This document shows, piece by piece, positions 8,772 through 16,719 of a stretch of DNA of 64,000 bases. The notes beneath the pieces are model-generated. The model did no database searches. It had not been told where the DNA came from and saw only the letters and a program-made list of their open reading frames with translations. Source of the DNA: Paraplanobispora takensis (GTDB taxonomy: Bacteria; Actinomycetota; Actinomycetes; Streptosporangiales; Streptosporangiaceae); NCBI RefSeq assembly GCF_016863195.1, contig NZ_BOOK01000007.1:1-64000 (forward strand), read 5' to 3'. The position numbers and the translations under genes were made by a program. Each line of letters begins with the position of its first letter. Position 1 is the stretch's first letter.

Positions 8772-9188
8772 ATGCGACCTCTTCAGCGACGAACACTCGC
8801 TTTCGCCGCCTCCGCACTGGCCGCGGCCCTCCTGACCACCGGATGCTCCGAGCTCCAGCAGGTGAGCGAGGGCGTCGACAAAGCCCAGCAGTGCATCCAG
8901 GCCGCCGGGATCGTGACCGAGACCATGTCGAAGGTCGCGGGCCTGATCAACGACCCCGCCGCGATGGAGCAGGCGCTCAACGACGGCGCCGCCAAGCTCG
9001 GAGACCTGGCCGACAAGGCCGCCAACACCTCGCTGAAGGAGGCCGCCGACAACGTCTCCAGCAGCCTGGACTCCCTCAACGTGAACAACGCCAACGAGGC
9101 CGTCGACGCGGCGCAGAAGGTCGCCTCCGACGGCGTGCAGTGGGTGGAGGAGCTCACCAACGCCTGCGGCGGCGGTGGCGGCGGCTGA
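8772..9188 (+). CDS. Small Ala/Asp/Asn-rich lipoprotein, function unknown
   Basis: 138 residues with a signal peptide and lipobox-like LTTGC (Cys25). The mature part is predicted helical with repeated Ala/Asp/Lys patterns (EQALNDGAAKLGDLADKAAN, NNANEAVDAAQKVASD) and ends in seven Gly after NAC. No enzyme motif is visible. It lies alone between the liv terminator and the DUF202 pair and has no Shine-Dalgarno, consistent with its own leaderless promoter. Not recognised beyond a conserved actinobacterial-type lipoprotein. Confidence 0.75.
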   Translation: MRPLQRRTLAFAASALAAALLTTGCSELQQVSEGVDKAQQCIQAAGIVTETMSKVAGLINDPAAMEQALNDGAAKLGDLADKAANTSLKEAADNVSSSLDSLNVNNANEAVDAAQKVASDGVQWVEELTNACGGGGGG

Positions 9189-9243
9189 GTCTCCGCCGTC
9201 CCGTTCCCCAATCCCGCCTTCTCTAGGGGAAATGTCGTTGAAT

Positions 9244-9249
9244 TAGCGT
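9244..9249 (+). promoter_or_regulatory. Putative -10 (TAGCGT), leaderless start
   Basis: TAGCGT ends seven bases before the ATG at 9257 of the first DUF202 gene; no Shine-Dalgarno is present. The same hexamer sits in the same place ahead of the gene at 35489. Confidence 0.45.
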
Positions 9250-9256
9250 CGATGTC

Positions 9257-9619
9257 ATGGGCACCTCGAAAGAGCCGGCCGACCTCGGCGGAAAGGAGCC
9301 GGACCCCCGGTTCACGCTGGCCAACGAGCGGACCTTCCTGACCTGGCTGAGCACGTCGCTCGCGCTGAGCGCGGGCGGCGTGGCCATGGCGGCGGTCTCG
9401 CCGGAGGCCTTCGTGCCGTGGATGCGGACCACGCTCGCGGTCGTGCTGGTCTCGCTGTCCGCGCTGTGCGCGGGGATGGCCTATCCCCGCTGGCGGCACG
9501 TCCAGAACGCCCTGCGCAGCCAGGCCCCCATCCCCCCGCCCGCGCTGGCGCCCCTGTTCGGCTACGGCGTGGCCGCCGTGGCCCTGCTGGCGCTCGTCCT
9601 CATCGTGACCGGACGATGA
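9257..9619 (+). CDS. DUF202 (YidH-like) membrane protein
   Basis: 120 residues. The N-terminal DPRFTLANERTFLTWLSTSLAL segment is the family hallmark, followed by three hydrophobic segments. The role of the family is unsettled. The gene ends in a TGA that overlaps the first ATG of a 14-bp repeat array leading to a second, shorter DUF202 gene; such proteins often occur as tandem pairs. Confidence 0.88.
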   Translation: MGTSKEPADLGGKEPDPRFTLANERTFLTWLSTSLALSAGGVAMAAVSPEAFVPWMRTTLAVVLVSLSALCAGMAYPRWRHVQNALRSQAPIPPPALAPLFGYGVAAVALLALVLIVTGR

Positions 9620-9680
9620 GCGCCGGACGATGAGCGCCGGACGATGAGCGCCGGACGATGAGCGCCGGACGATGAGCGGG
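9611..9680 (+). repeat. 14-bp tandem repeat encoding chained minicistrons
   Basis: Five near-perfect copies of GGACGATGAGCGCC starting at 9611, 9625, 9639, 9653 and 9667. Because 14 is one less than 15, each copy carries ATG AGC GCC GGA CGA TGA (Met-Ser-Ala-Gly-Arg-stop) whose stop overlaps the ATG of the next copy as ATGA. The upstream DUF202 stop overlaps the first ATG (9616) and the fifth ATG (9672) is the start of the downstream DUF202 gene. Confidence 0.95.
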
Positions 9681-9998
9681 GCTCCCTGGGACGAGGGGCT
9701 GCAGAGCGAGCGCACCCGGCTGGCCTGGGTCCGCACCGCCACGATGCTGGCCGCCAGCGGCCTGGGCGCCGCAGGTGCCGCGCTGCGCACCGGCGTCCCC
9801 CCGCTGGTGGCGGTGCCCTTCGCGGTGGCGGCCCTGTGCGGTGCGGTCCTGCTGGCCCGCACCGGGGTGCGCTATCGGCGCGTCCAGGAGGCCCTGCACC
9901 GGGGCCGCCCGCTCGACGAGCGCGCCGACGCCCTCCTCGCCTGGTTCGGCGCCCTCGCCGCGGTGGCCGGTTCGGCCGTCTTCGTCCTCGTGCGCTGA
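9672..9998 (+). CDS. DUF202 membrane protein (second copy)
   Basis: 108 residues: LQSERTRLAWVRTATMLAASGL is the DUF202 N-terminal motif, followed by two further membrane segments. The ATG at 9672 is the last of the minicistron chain; in this frame a TGA at 9645-9647 prevents earlier starts. There is no independent Shine-Dalgarno, so translation probably depends on coupling through the repeat. Probably partners the protein encoded at 9257. Confidence 0.87.
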   Translation: MSGAPWDEGLQSERTRLAWVRTATMLAASGLGAAGAALRTGVPPLVAVPFAVAALCGAVLLARTGVRYRRVQEALHRGRPLDERADALLAWFGALAAVAGSAVFVLVR

Positions 9999-10018
9999 GG
10001 CGGCCCCCCCTCTGCCGT

Positions 10019-11521
10019 TCAGCCGGCGTCCGCCGCCTGCGGCGCGGGGGCGGCGGGTTCGGCGTGGCGCAGGTCGCCGGGGCGGATCAGGACCAGGGCG
10101 AGCACGGCCGCGGCCACCGCGACGGCCGCGCCGACGGTGCCGACCATGCCGACCGCGCCGGCCAGGGCCTCGCGGCCGGGCGCGGCCAGGGCGGGCGGCA
10201 CGGCCTCCGTCCGGCCCGTCGCGACCGCGTCGGCGACGGCGCCGGGCAGCGCCGCGTGGATGCGCGCGCTGAACAGGACGCCGAATGCGGCCGTCCCGAG
10301 CGCGGTGCCCAGCGGCAGGAACGAGTTGATCAGCCCGGAGGCGACCCCGGTGCGCTCGGGCGGCACGACGTTCATGGCGAGGGTGATGTTGGGGGTGGCG
10401 ACCATCCCCATCCCCAGGCCCAGCAGGATCAGCCCGGGCAGCAGCCGGATCCAGGAGCCGCCGGCGTCGGCCAGCCGCAGCGCGGCCAGTCCCGCGGCGC
10501 TGACGGCGAACCCGGCCGAGGCCAGCCGGCCCAGCGGTACGCGGGCGGCCAGCCGCGCCGACAGCAGCCCGCCGGCCACCAGCATGACGCTCAGCCCGAG
10601 CAGCCGCAGGCCGACCTCGAAGGCGCTGTAGGCGTAGGCGCCCTCCAGGAAGAGCACCAGGTAGGCGAGCAGGCCGAAGCTGACGGTGCGGGCGAGCAGG
10701 GCGATGAGCGCGGCGCCGGTGAAGGACGGGATGGCGAACAGCGACAGGTCCAGCAGCGGGCGGGAGCCGTACCGCTGGGTGAGCACGAACACGGCCAGCC
10801 CGGTCAGGCCGATCCCCGCCTGGCCCAGGGTGGCGGCGCTGTCCCATCCCTGGATCTGGCCGCGCAGCAGGGCGAGGGTGATCGCCGACACCCCGACGGT
10901 GAGGGTGAGCACACCGGCGACGTCGACGTGCGCGGAACGGCCCCGGCGGTCGGGGGCCATACGGCGCAGCGCCAGCCCGGCCACCGCGGCGCCGAGCGGG
11001 ACGTTGACCAGGAACAGGCTGCGCCAGCCGACGCTCTCCACCAGCAGGCCGCCGACCAGCGGGCCGACGGCGCCGGCGGCCATGGCGGTCGCGCCGAAGA
11101 CCGCGATCGCCTTCGTCCTGGCCGCGCCCGTGTAGTTGGCCGCGATGATCGCCATCGCCGGGGCGAAGGCGAAGGCGCCGCCCAGCCCCTGGAGCGCGCG
11201 CAGGACGTCCAGCGCGACCACTCCCGGGGCCAGGCCGCAGCCGAGCGAGGCCAGCGTGAACACCGACAGGCCGCCGACGAACACGCGCCGCCGGCCCACC
11301 TGGTCGGCCAGCGACCCGGCGGCCAGCAGAACCGAGGCGAAGGCGAGGGTGTAGGCGGTGATGACCCACTGCAGGTCGGCCAGGCTCGCCCCCAGATCGT
11401 CGCGGATCTCGGGCAGAGCGACGTTGACGATCGTGATGTCCAGCGTCATCACCATGCAGGCGGCGGTGACCAGGCCCAATGCCCATCCTGGGCGGTAACG
11501 GACAGCTTCCGTGCGTTCCAC
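10019..11521 (-). CDS. MFS drug/multidrug exporter, DHA2 (14-TM) type
   Basis: 500 residues with about 14 hydrophobic segments. VMTLDITIVNVALPEI and LQWVITAYTLAFA are characteristic of the EmrB/QacA branch; the loop motif GSLADQVGRRRVFVGG is intact, and the motif-C-like GAVGPLVGGLL is seen. Likely proton-driven export of a hydrophobic compound. Divergent from a TetR-type regulator at 11605, with an operator-like palindrome between them. Confidence 0.92.
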   Translation of the reverse strand: MERTEAVRYRPGWALGLVTAACMVMTLDITIVNVALPEIRDDLGASLADLQWVITAYTLAFASVLLAAGSLADQVGRRRVFVGGLSVFTLASLGCGLAPGVVALDVLRALQGLGGAFAFAPAMAIIAANYTGAARTKAIAVFGATAMAAGAVGPLVGGLLVESVGWRSLFLVNVPLGAAVAGLALRRMAPDRRGRSAHVDVAGVLTLTVGVSAITLALLRGQIQGWDSAATLGQAGIGLTGLAVFVLTQRYGSRPLLDLSLFAIPSFTGAALIALLARTVSFGLLAYLVLFLEGAYAYSAFEVGLRLLGLSVMLVAGGLLSARLAARVPLGRLASAGFAVSAAGLAALRLADAGGSWIRLLPGLILLGLGMGMVATPNITLAMNVVPPERTGVASGLINSFLPLGTALGTAAFGVLFSARIHAALPGAVADAVATGRTEAVPPALAAPGREALAGAVGMVGTVGAAVAVAAAVLALVLIRPGDLRHAEPAAPAPQAADAG

Positions 11522-11551
11522 GCGGACCTCCTTCCAAGGTAAGCCTCACTC

Positions 11552-11574
11552 ATTAAAGACAAGCTGTCACTAAT
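11552..11574. promoter_or_regulatory. Operator-like palindrome between MFS exporter and TetR regulator
   Basis: Nested arms ATTA/TAAT and GACA/TGTC around a central AGC form a 23-bp imperfect palindrome in an AT-rich gap between divergent start codons. It is the likely binding site of the regulator encoded at 11605. Confidence 0.6.
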
Positions 11575-11604
11575 TATCCAGAGGTTCTGCGGAACAATGG
11601 GCGA

Positions 11605-12327
11605 GTGGATGATCAGCGACGGCGGCCCGCGCCCGGCCGCCCCCGAGGCCGGCCGCCGCGCCTGACGCGGCAGGTGATCGCCGACGCCGCCCTGGCCGTC
11701 GGCTTCGGCAACCTGACACTGACCACCGTCGCCGAGAGGCTGTCGGCCAGCCATTCGGCGCTCTACCGCCATGTCGCCGACCGTGAGGACCTCGTCGCCG
11801 CGGCCGTCGACCGGGTCATCCAGCTGGCCGAGTGGCCCGAGCCCGGCGACGACTGGCGTGCCTATCTGTCGGCGCAGGGATGGACGGTCTGGCGGCTGCT
11901 GGAGGCCCACCCGGGACTGGATCGCGAACTGCTGGCCCTCACCCGGATCCCCCGGGGCCTGATGGCCCGCTTCGGCGCCGCCGTCCAGGGGCTGGTCGGC
12001 CACGGCTTCACCCTGGAGGCCGCCTTCCTGGCCGCCGACACCGTCTACGACCTCGCCGTGAGCCAGTCCGCGCTGGCCGGGCAGCTGGACGCCCCGGCGG
12101 GGGAGAGCACCGTGCGCGCCGACACCGCCGGGGACCTGGCCGACGTCGCGGGACCGGGCATCGCGCCGCTGCTGCGGGAGGCCCTGGCCGATCCGTCACA
12201 CGTGTGGTTCACCAGGAAACTCGAACTGGTCCTGGACGGCGTCGCCGTACGGCTGGCGCCGCCGGCCCGCCACGACGGAGCCGGCGGGCCGGAGGGCCCG
12301 GGCGGCGGCGGTGGTCCGGGAGGCTGA
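11605..12327 (+). CDS. TetR/AcrR family regulator of the divergent MFS exporter
   Basis: 240 residues. The N-terminal helix-turn-helix spans about 20-65 (TLTTVAERLSASHSALYRHVADREDLV), with a classic TetR-like C-terminal domain and a low-complexity Pro/Gly tail of about 25 residues. GTG start at 11605; an ATG four bases on is out of frame. Divergent from the DHA2 exporter, so a drug-responsive repressor is the natural reading. Confidence 0.88.
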   Translation: MDDQRRRPAPGRPRGRPPRLTRQVIADAALAVGFGNLTLTTVAERLSASHSALYRHVADREDLVAAAVDRVIQLAEWPEPGDDWRAYLSAQGWTVWRLLEAHPGLDRELLALTRIPRGLMARFGAAVQGLVGHGFTLEAAFLAADTVYDLAVSQSALAGQLDAPAGESTVRADTAGDLADVAGPGIAPLLREALADPSHVWFTRKLELVLDGVAVRLAPPARHDGAGGPEGPGGGGGPGG

Positions 12328-12345
12328 GGCGGCGGCGCGGCCGTC

Positions 12346-12636
12346 TCAGCGGGGCATGCGCTCGGTGGTCTCGGCGACCATCTGCCACAGGACCGGCGTG
12401 AGCTCCGGGCGCTCGCGGAGCATCTCCTGCAGCCGGACCCGCCAGGCCCCGGCCTCGGCGTAGGTGGCGTCCTCGTGCTGGAGCCGCAGGCGCGTCTCGG
12501 CCAGCTTCAGCTGGTACATCTCGCCGAAGTACCGGCCGATCATGTCGGTGAGCCACCAGTAGACCTCGGCGTTGGCCGCGGCGACGAAGACCCTCGCGCC
12601 GTCCAGGGCCACACGGGGTTGGTGAAGGACGCCCAT
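12346..12636 (-). CDS. Hypothetical protein, helical, 96 aa
   Basis: The ATG at 12636 gives a 96-residue protein rich in aromatic and charged residues (EVYWWLTDMIGRYFGEMYQL), followed by amphipathic helices. No signal peptide or known motif. A longer open frame upstream lacks coding character. Divergent from the gene at 12760. Not recognised. Confidence 0.65.
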   Translation of the reverse strand: MGVLHQPRVALDGARVFVAAANAEVYWWLTDMIGRYFGEMYQLKLAETRLRLQHEDATYAEAGAWRVRLQEMLRERPELTPVLWQMVAETTERMPR

Positions 12637-12759
12637 GGCTGGACGGTATTCCCGATCCACCCCTGCGGCAAGGGCGTTCCCGCCGTCCCGCGAGCCGGGC
12701 GAGAGCCGTTGTGCCATCCGGCTTTGTGTGGGGACGGGAGTGGAGCAAGATATCGCCCT

Positions 12760-13476
12760 ATGTCGCGATTTGATGATCTGGCCCGGTACGCGGCGGAGAT
12801 CGCGCCCGTGATCGACGTCGTCCACGTCGGCGTCCACGCCGCGAGCCGGTCGCCGGGCCGGGAGCTCGTCGCGCGATGGGACGGCGACCCCGGTCTCCTG
12901 ATCGACCTGCGGTACGTGCTCCCGGCCCGCCCGCTGACCCGCGAGGGGCTCGCCGCCGTCTACCGGTACGACCCCGTGGGGGAGGAGGAGATCGCGGAAC
13001 AGGTCGGGCGGGGCGTCCTGACCGACGAGGACGGCGCGCTGCGCGCCACGGGCCGGGCGCTGGAGTTCATCGTGGAGCTGTACGGCGTGCACGCCGCGGC
13101 GACGGCCGCGCTGTGGGCGCCGCACGCCGCCCGGGTGCCGGTCCTGGCCGACCTCGCCGGCCGTCTCCTGGCGGCCGGCGGGCGCAGCGGCGGCCCGGCC
13201 TTCGCCCAGGTCTGCCCGCCCTACGAGCCGGAGGGGACCCCGGCGGGCGTGCTGCTGTTCAACCGCCTGGCGGCGCTGCGCCTGCACCGCGCCGACGCCC
13301 ACGCCGCCGCCTGGAGCGCGGCCGGTCTCACCGCCCGGCAGATCGTCGCCATGCCGCCGGGCCCCGCCCGCGACGCGATCGAGGCCGAGACCAACCGCCG
13401 CGCGGCCCCGCCGTACGAGACCCTGACCGCCCCGGAGCGGGAGACCCTCCTGGAGGGCCTGCGCGTCCTGCTCTGA
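12760..13476 (+). CDS. Conserved hypothetical protein, possible winged-helix fold
   Basis: 238 residues from the ATG at 12760. The C-terminal half (LFNRLAALRLHRADAHAAAW followed by AAGLTARQI) resembles a motif of actinobacterial SCO6745-like helical proteins with a winged-helix region, but the N-terminal half does not. EEIAEQVGRGVLTDEDGALRAT looks like a recognition helix plus wing. No catalytic motif. The role is unknown; DNA binding is possible, not shown. Confidence 0.65.
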   Translation: MSRFDDLARYAAEIAPVIDVVHVGVHAASRSPGRELVARWDGDPGLLIDLRYVLPARPLTREGLAAVYRYDPVGEEEIAEQVGRGVLTDEDGALRATGRALEFIVELYGVHAAATAALWAPHAARVPVLADLAGRLLAAGGRSGGPAFAQVCPPYEPEGTPAGVLLFNRLAALRLHRADAHAAAWSAAGLTARQIVAMPPGPARDAIEAETNRRAAPPYETLTAPERETLLEGLRVLL

Positions 13477-13510
13477 GGAGGCGCGGGACGGCCTCCTGCC
13501 CGGCGGGCGG

Positions 13511-13540
13511 CCGGGGCCGGCCGGGGCCGGCCGGGGCCGG
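13511..13540. repeat. 10-bp GC tandem repeat between convergent genes
   Basis: Three perfect copies of CCGGGGCCGG, each self-complementary in part, in the 70-bp gap between convergent genes. Strong hairpin potential makes a bidirectional termination role plausible. Confidence 0.7.
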
Positions 13541-13546
13541 CGGGGG

Positions 13547-14041
13547 TCAGCGTGGGAGTCGGCGCGGGAAGGAGGCGCGCTCGGGCGCGAACGGCGTCCC
13601 GGTGGCCAGTGCCCGCCGGCCGAGAGTGATCACCTCGCCGAGCAGGCTGACGCCGATGGACAGCGTCATCGGCCGCGCCTGCGGATGCGCGCCCGCCAGC
13701 GCCGCGAGCGCGCCCACGCCCGCGTTGACCGCCACGGAGAGCACCCAGGCACCGACGGTCCAGCCGGTGTAGCGCTGCCACAGCACCCCGTCCCGGACGG
13801 ACAATCGGGGGGTGAGGCCGCGCAACGCGCCCAGCGCCAGTCCCGCCGCCGATCCGGCGGCGATCCAGGTGATGTCGGCTCCGGTGAGCGGGCCCCCTTC
13901 GACCAGGCCGTAGACGCCGATCCCGACGAGCACGACCGGCGGCACGAACAGGTCGCGGGCGTTGAGCGGCTCGCCCAGGAACCTCTTGACGATCACGCCG
14001 ACCACCAGGACGGCGACGATGACGATCCACCACGTGCTCAT
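13547..14041 (-). CDS. DUF1453-like four-helix membrane protein
   Basis: 164 residues with about four to five hydrophobic segments. The pattern of an N-terminal membrane helix, a GALRGLTPRLSVRDGVLWQR loop and further helices resembles DUF1453/CcdC-like proteins. No catalytic residues are apparent. Divergent from a TetR regulator with two palindromic operators between them, so it is probably the regulated target; the inducing signal is unknown. Confidence 0.72.
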   Translation of the reverse strand: MSTWWIVIVAVLVVGVIVKRFLGEPLNARDLFVPPVVLVGIGVYGLVEGGPLTGADITWIAAGSAAGLALGALRGLTPRLSVRDGVLWQRYTGWTVGAWVLSVAVNAGVGALAALAGAHPQARPMTLSIGVSLLGEVITLGRRALATGTPFAPERASFPRRLPR

Positions 14042-14056
14042 GTGCCCCTCCGTTTA

Positions 14057-14072
14057 TAGCACTACCATGCTA
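14057..14072. promoter_or_regulatory. Operator box 1 (TAGCAC-n4-ATGCTA)
   Basis: 16-bp inverted repeat with one mismatched base pair between the arms, adjacent to the start of the DUF1453-like gene. Its centre lies 25 bp from that of box 2. Confidence 0.7.
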
Positions 14073-14081
14073 AATAAAATT

Positions 14082-14097
14082 TAGCACGACCGTGCTA
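14082..14097. promoter_or_regulatory. Operator box 2 (TAGCAC-n4-GTGCTA)
   Basis: Perfect 6+6 inverted repeat. It overlaps a TATAAA hexamer that lies six bases before the GTG start of the TetR gene, so binding here would block the regulator's own promoter. Confidence 0.72.
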
Positions 14098-14107
14098 TAA
14101 AAGTGGG

Positions 14108-14734
14108 GTGCCGAAGATCGTGGATCCCGGGGAGCGCCGGCGGGCCGTCACCGAGGCGGTGTTCCGCCTGATCGACCGTGAAGGGCTGGAGAAGGTCTCA
14201 CTGCGGAACGTGGCCGCGGAGGCGGGGCTCGCCGTCGGCTCGGTGCGGCACTACTTCACCGACCACGCCGAGCTGATGGTCTTCGCCATGCAGGCGATGC
14301 GCGAACGGCTGACGCGGCGGCTGGTCGCGCACGCCGACCGGCTGCTCGACCCGGCGGCCGGCGTGGCCGCGCCCGCCGAGCGGCGGGCCGCCGTCGAGCG
14401 GATGCTCGCCGAACTGCTGCCGCTCGACGAGGAACGCCGCCGGGAGACGGTGGTCTGGCTGGCGTTCGTCACGGCCGCCCGCACCAGGCCGGAGCTTCAG
14501 CGGCACGTGAGCGAGCTGTACGACGGCACGCTCGCCCTGGTCACCCGGGTGCTGGACGGAGCCCGGCAGGCCGGGCGGCTCGCCGAGGGGGCCGACGTCC
14601 CGCTGGAGGCCCGCCGGCTCTGCGCCCTCCTCGACGGGCTCGCGACGCAGGGGGTCCTGCATCCCGGCCGGCTCGTCCCCGCCGACATGCTCGGCGTGCT
14701 CCGCCGCCACCTCGACACTCTGGTGGCGGACTGA
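14108..14734 (+). CDS. TetR family regulator, probably autoregulated
   Basis: 208 residues. HTH region LEKVSLRNVAAEAGLAVGSVRHYFTDHAELM at about 25-56; C-terminal helices resemble the BetI/TetR_C_6 branch. GTG start at 14108 with a TATAAA hexamer directly upstream and no Shine-Dalgarno. The two operator boxes between this gene and the membrane protein suggest it represses both directions. Confidence 0.88.
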   Translation: MPKIVDPGERRRAVTEAVFRLIDREGLEKVSLRNVAAEAGLAVGSVRHYFTDHAELMVFAMQAMRERLTRRLVAHADRLLDPAAGVAAPAERRAAVERMLAELLPLDEERRRETVVWLAFVTAARTRPELQRHVSELYDGTLALVTRVLDGARQAGRLAEGADVPLEARRLCALLDGLATQGVLHPGRLVPADMLGVLRRHLDTLVAD

Positions 14735-14786
14735 GCGGACGGGCCGAGCGGGTGGATGGAGAGAACGGGCCGGAAGCGGGGGACGG

Positions 14787-15902
14787 TCAGGACTCGGCGC
14801 CCAGGGCGATGGTCTCGGCGACCTCGGTGTGGCGCTCGGCCTCCTCGGCGGCGAAGCGCTCGGCGTCGAGCTTGTCGGCGATGTCCTCGTCCTGCTTCAT
14901 CAGCGCGTCCAGGCTCTGGCCGGCCATCTCCAGTACGCCCATGTCGGCGTAGGCCTGCTGCAGGCGGGGGCTCCACAGGCCGATGTCCTTGACGCACGGG
15001 ACGATGCGGCTGAACAGCAGGGAGCGGAACAGCCGCAGGTACTCCGACTGGTCCACGGCCTCCATGGCCTGGGCGACCTCGGCCTTGCTCAGGCCGAGGT
15101 TCTCCCACGTCTCCCGGCCGCGCAGGCGGTCGCGCATCAGGTAACAGCCCTCGATGACGAAGTCCTCGCGCTCGCGCAGCTCGCTCTCGCTGAGGTCGCG
15201 GTAGTAGTCGCGCAGCGCCATGCGGCCGAAGGCGACGTGGCGGGCCTCGTCCTGCATCACGTAGGCGAGGATCTGCTTGGGCAGCGGCTTGGTGGTGATG
15301 TCGCGCATCACGCCGAAGGCGGCCAGGGCCAGGCCCTCGATGAGCACCTGCATGCCCAGGTAGGGCATGTCCCAGCGGGAGTCGCTCAGGGTGCTGTCCA
15401 GCAGCGCCTTGAGGTGCTCGTTGATGGGGTAGGCCAGGCCGACCTTCTCCTGCAGGAAGCGGGCGTAGGTCTCGGCGTGCCGGGCCTCGTCCATGGTCTG
15501 GGTGGCGGCGTAGAACTTGGAGTCGAGGTCGGGGACCGACTCGACGATCCGGGCCGAGCAGATCATCGCGCCCTGCTCGCCGTGCAGGAACTGGGAGAAC
15601 TGCCAGGCCACGTTGTGCAGGCGCACGTCCTGGCGCTGCTTGTCGTCCATCTTGTCCCACAGCGGGGTGCCGTAGATGGCGATGGTGGTGTCGGGGATGC
15701 CGAGCACGTTGTACGGATCGACCTCGAGGTCCCAGTCGATGCGCTTGACGGAGTCCCACTGCTTGTCCTTGCCCTTCTGGTACAGGGCGAGCATGCGGTC
15801 TCTGCCGTCGTCGTATTCCCAGGTGAAGCGGGCGGCACCCGCGGCCTCCACGTCCCACGTGGAGAGATCGGCCGGGATCGTGTACAGGTCGTGCGTCGAC
15901 AA
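14787..15902 (-). CDS. Ferritin-like diiron oxygenase-type protein
   Basis: 371 residues, mostly helical. A full diiron set is visible: Glu109 (GEQGAM), Glu139 with His142 (DEARHAET), Glu189 (LIEGLA), Glu219 with His222 (QDEARHVAFG). This spacing is that of the ferritin-like/R2-like superfamily, so O2-dependent oxidation of an organic substrate is likely; the exact reaction is unknown. The TTG start at 15902 is supported by GGAGG five bases upstream. Divergent from a TetR regulator across a pair of strong palindromes, implying tight induction. Confidence 0.8.
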   Translation of the reverse strand: MSTHDLYTIPADLSTWDVEAAGAARFTWEYDDGRDRMLALYQKGKDKQWDSVKRIDWDLEVDPYNVLGIPDTTIAIYGTPLWDKMDDKQRQDVRLHNVAWQFSQFLHGEQGAMICSARIVESVPDLDSKFYAATQTMDEARHAETYARFLQEKVGLAYPINEHLKALLDSTLSDSRWDMPYLGMQVLIEGLALAAFGVMRDITTKPLPKQILAYVMQDEARHVAFGRMALRDYYRDLSESELREREDFVIEGCYLMRDRLRGRETWENLGLSKAEVAQAMEAVDQSEYLRLFRSLLFSRIVPCVKDIGLWSPRLQQAYADMGVLEMAGQSLDALMKQDEDIADKLDAERFAAEEAERHTEVAETIALGAES

Positions 15903-15914
15903 TGCGACCTCCAG

Positions 15915-15964
15915 GGACGTACACCGTACGTATGCCTGGAGCGTGGCACGTACGGTGTACGTCC
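15915..15964. promoter_or_regulatory. Twin 15-bp operators within a 17-bp inverted repeat
   Basis: Arms 15915-15931 and 15948-15964 are perfect reverse complements. Each arm is itself a palindrome, ACGTAC-n3-GTACGT. Two operators with centres 33 bp apart therefore lie between the diiron-protein gene and the TetR gene at 15992. Confidence 0.85.
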
Positions 15965-15991
15965 GTCAATGGGCGGGAGGAGAATGGGGCC

Positions 15992-16633
15992 ATGCCTGTC
16001 GAGCCGCTGTCCCGCCCGCGCATCGTCGCCGCCGCCATCGACCTGATCGAACGCGAGGGGGCCGACGCGATATCCATGCGCAGGATCGCAGCCGATCTGG
16101 GCGTGGGCGTCATGTCGCTCTACAACCACGTGCCCAACAAGGCGGCGCTGCTGGACGCGGTGGCCGAGACGGTGCTGTCGGGGATCGAGTTCACCGACGA
16201 CCCCGACGCCGACTGGACCGAGCGCGTGCGCATGCAGGCACGGGCGTTCCGGCAGATCGCCCACCACTATCCCCGGTGCACGATGGTGGTGGTCAGCCGC
16301 CAGCTCCAGTCGCCCGCCGGGCTGCTGCCGGTCGAGCGGGCGCTCGCCACACTGCGCAGCGTGGGCTTCGACGGCGAGGAGGCGGTGCGCATCCTGCGGA
16401 TGTTCATCGCCTACATCGTGGGGTCGCTGCTGCGGGAGGTCGGCGTCACCCCCACCTTCGCCCCGGTCCACCACTCCCAGGTGGACATCGAGAAGGTGGA
16501 CCCGGTGCTGTTCCCCGAGACCAGGTCCCTGGCGGCGGAGCTGGGCGCGTGCGACCACGAGGCCGAGTTCGAGTTCGGCACGGAGCTCCTCATCCAGGCC
16601 ATCGCCGGCCGTCTCGCCCGGCGCAAGAGGTGA
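15992..16633 (+). CDS. TetR family regulator of the ferritin-like gene
   Basis: 213 residues. HTH at about 25-60 (ISMRRIAADLGVGVMSLYNHVPNKAALLD) is typical of the TetR_C_1 (tetracycline-repressor-like) branch. ATG at 15992 with GGGAGGAG upstream. The twin ACGTAC palindromes lie 28-77 bp upstream, so autoregulation together with repression of the divergent oxygenase gene is likely. Confidence 0.9.
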   Translation: MPVEPLSRPRIVAAAIDLIEREGADAISMRRIAADLGVGVMSLYNHVPNKAALLDAVAETVLSGIEFTDDPDADWTERVRMQARAFRQIAHHYPRCTMVVVSRQLQSPAGLLPVERALATLRSVGFDGEEAVRILRMFIAYIVGSLLREVGVTPTFAPVHHSQVDIEKVDPVLFPETRSLAAELGACDHEAEFEFGTELLIQAIAGRLARRKR

Positions 16634-16699
16634 GGTCCCGGGCTCGGCCCGCCCGGCGCAAGAGGTGAGGTCCCGGGCTCGGCCCGCCCGGCGCAAGAG
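16618..16699. repeat. 35-bp tandem duplication at the 3' end of the TetR gene
   Basis: A 35-bp unit that includes the last codons and stop of the TetR gene (GCGCAAGAGGTGAG) is repeated directly after the gene, about 2.3 copies (units at 16621 and 16656, partial at 16691). Only the first copy is coding. Confidence 0.85.
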
Positions 16700-16719
16700 A
16701 TCCCGGCCGGGGAAAAGGT

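Noticed and set aside
9611-9680. Possible CRISPR or iteron array
   Set aside because: Units are directly abutting 14-mers without spacers and fit exactly between two genes as start/stop codons.
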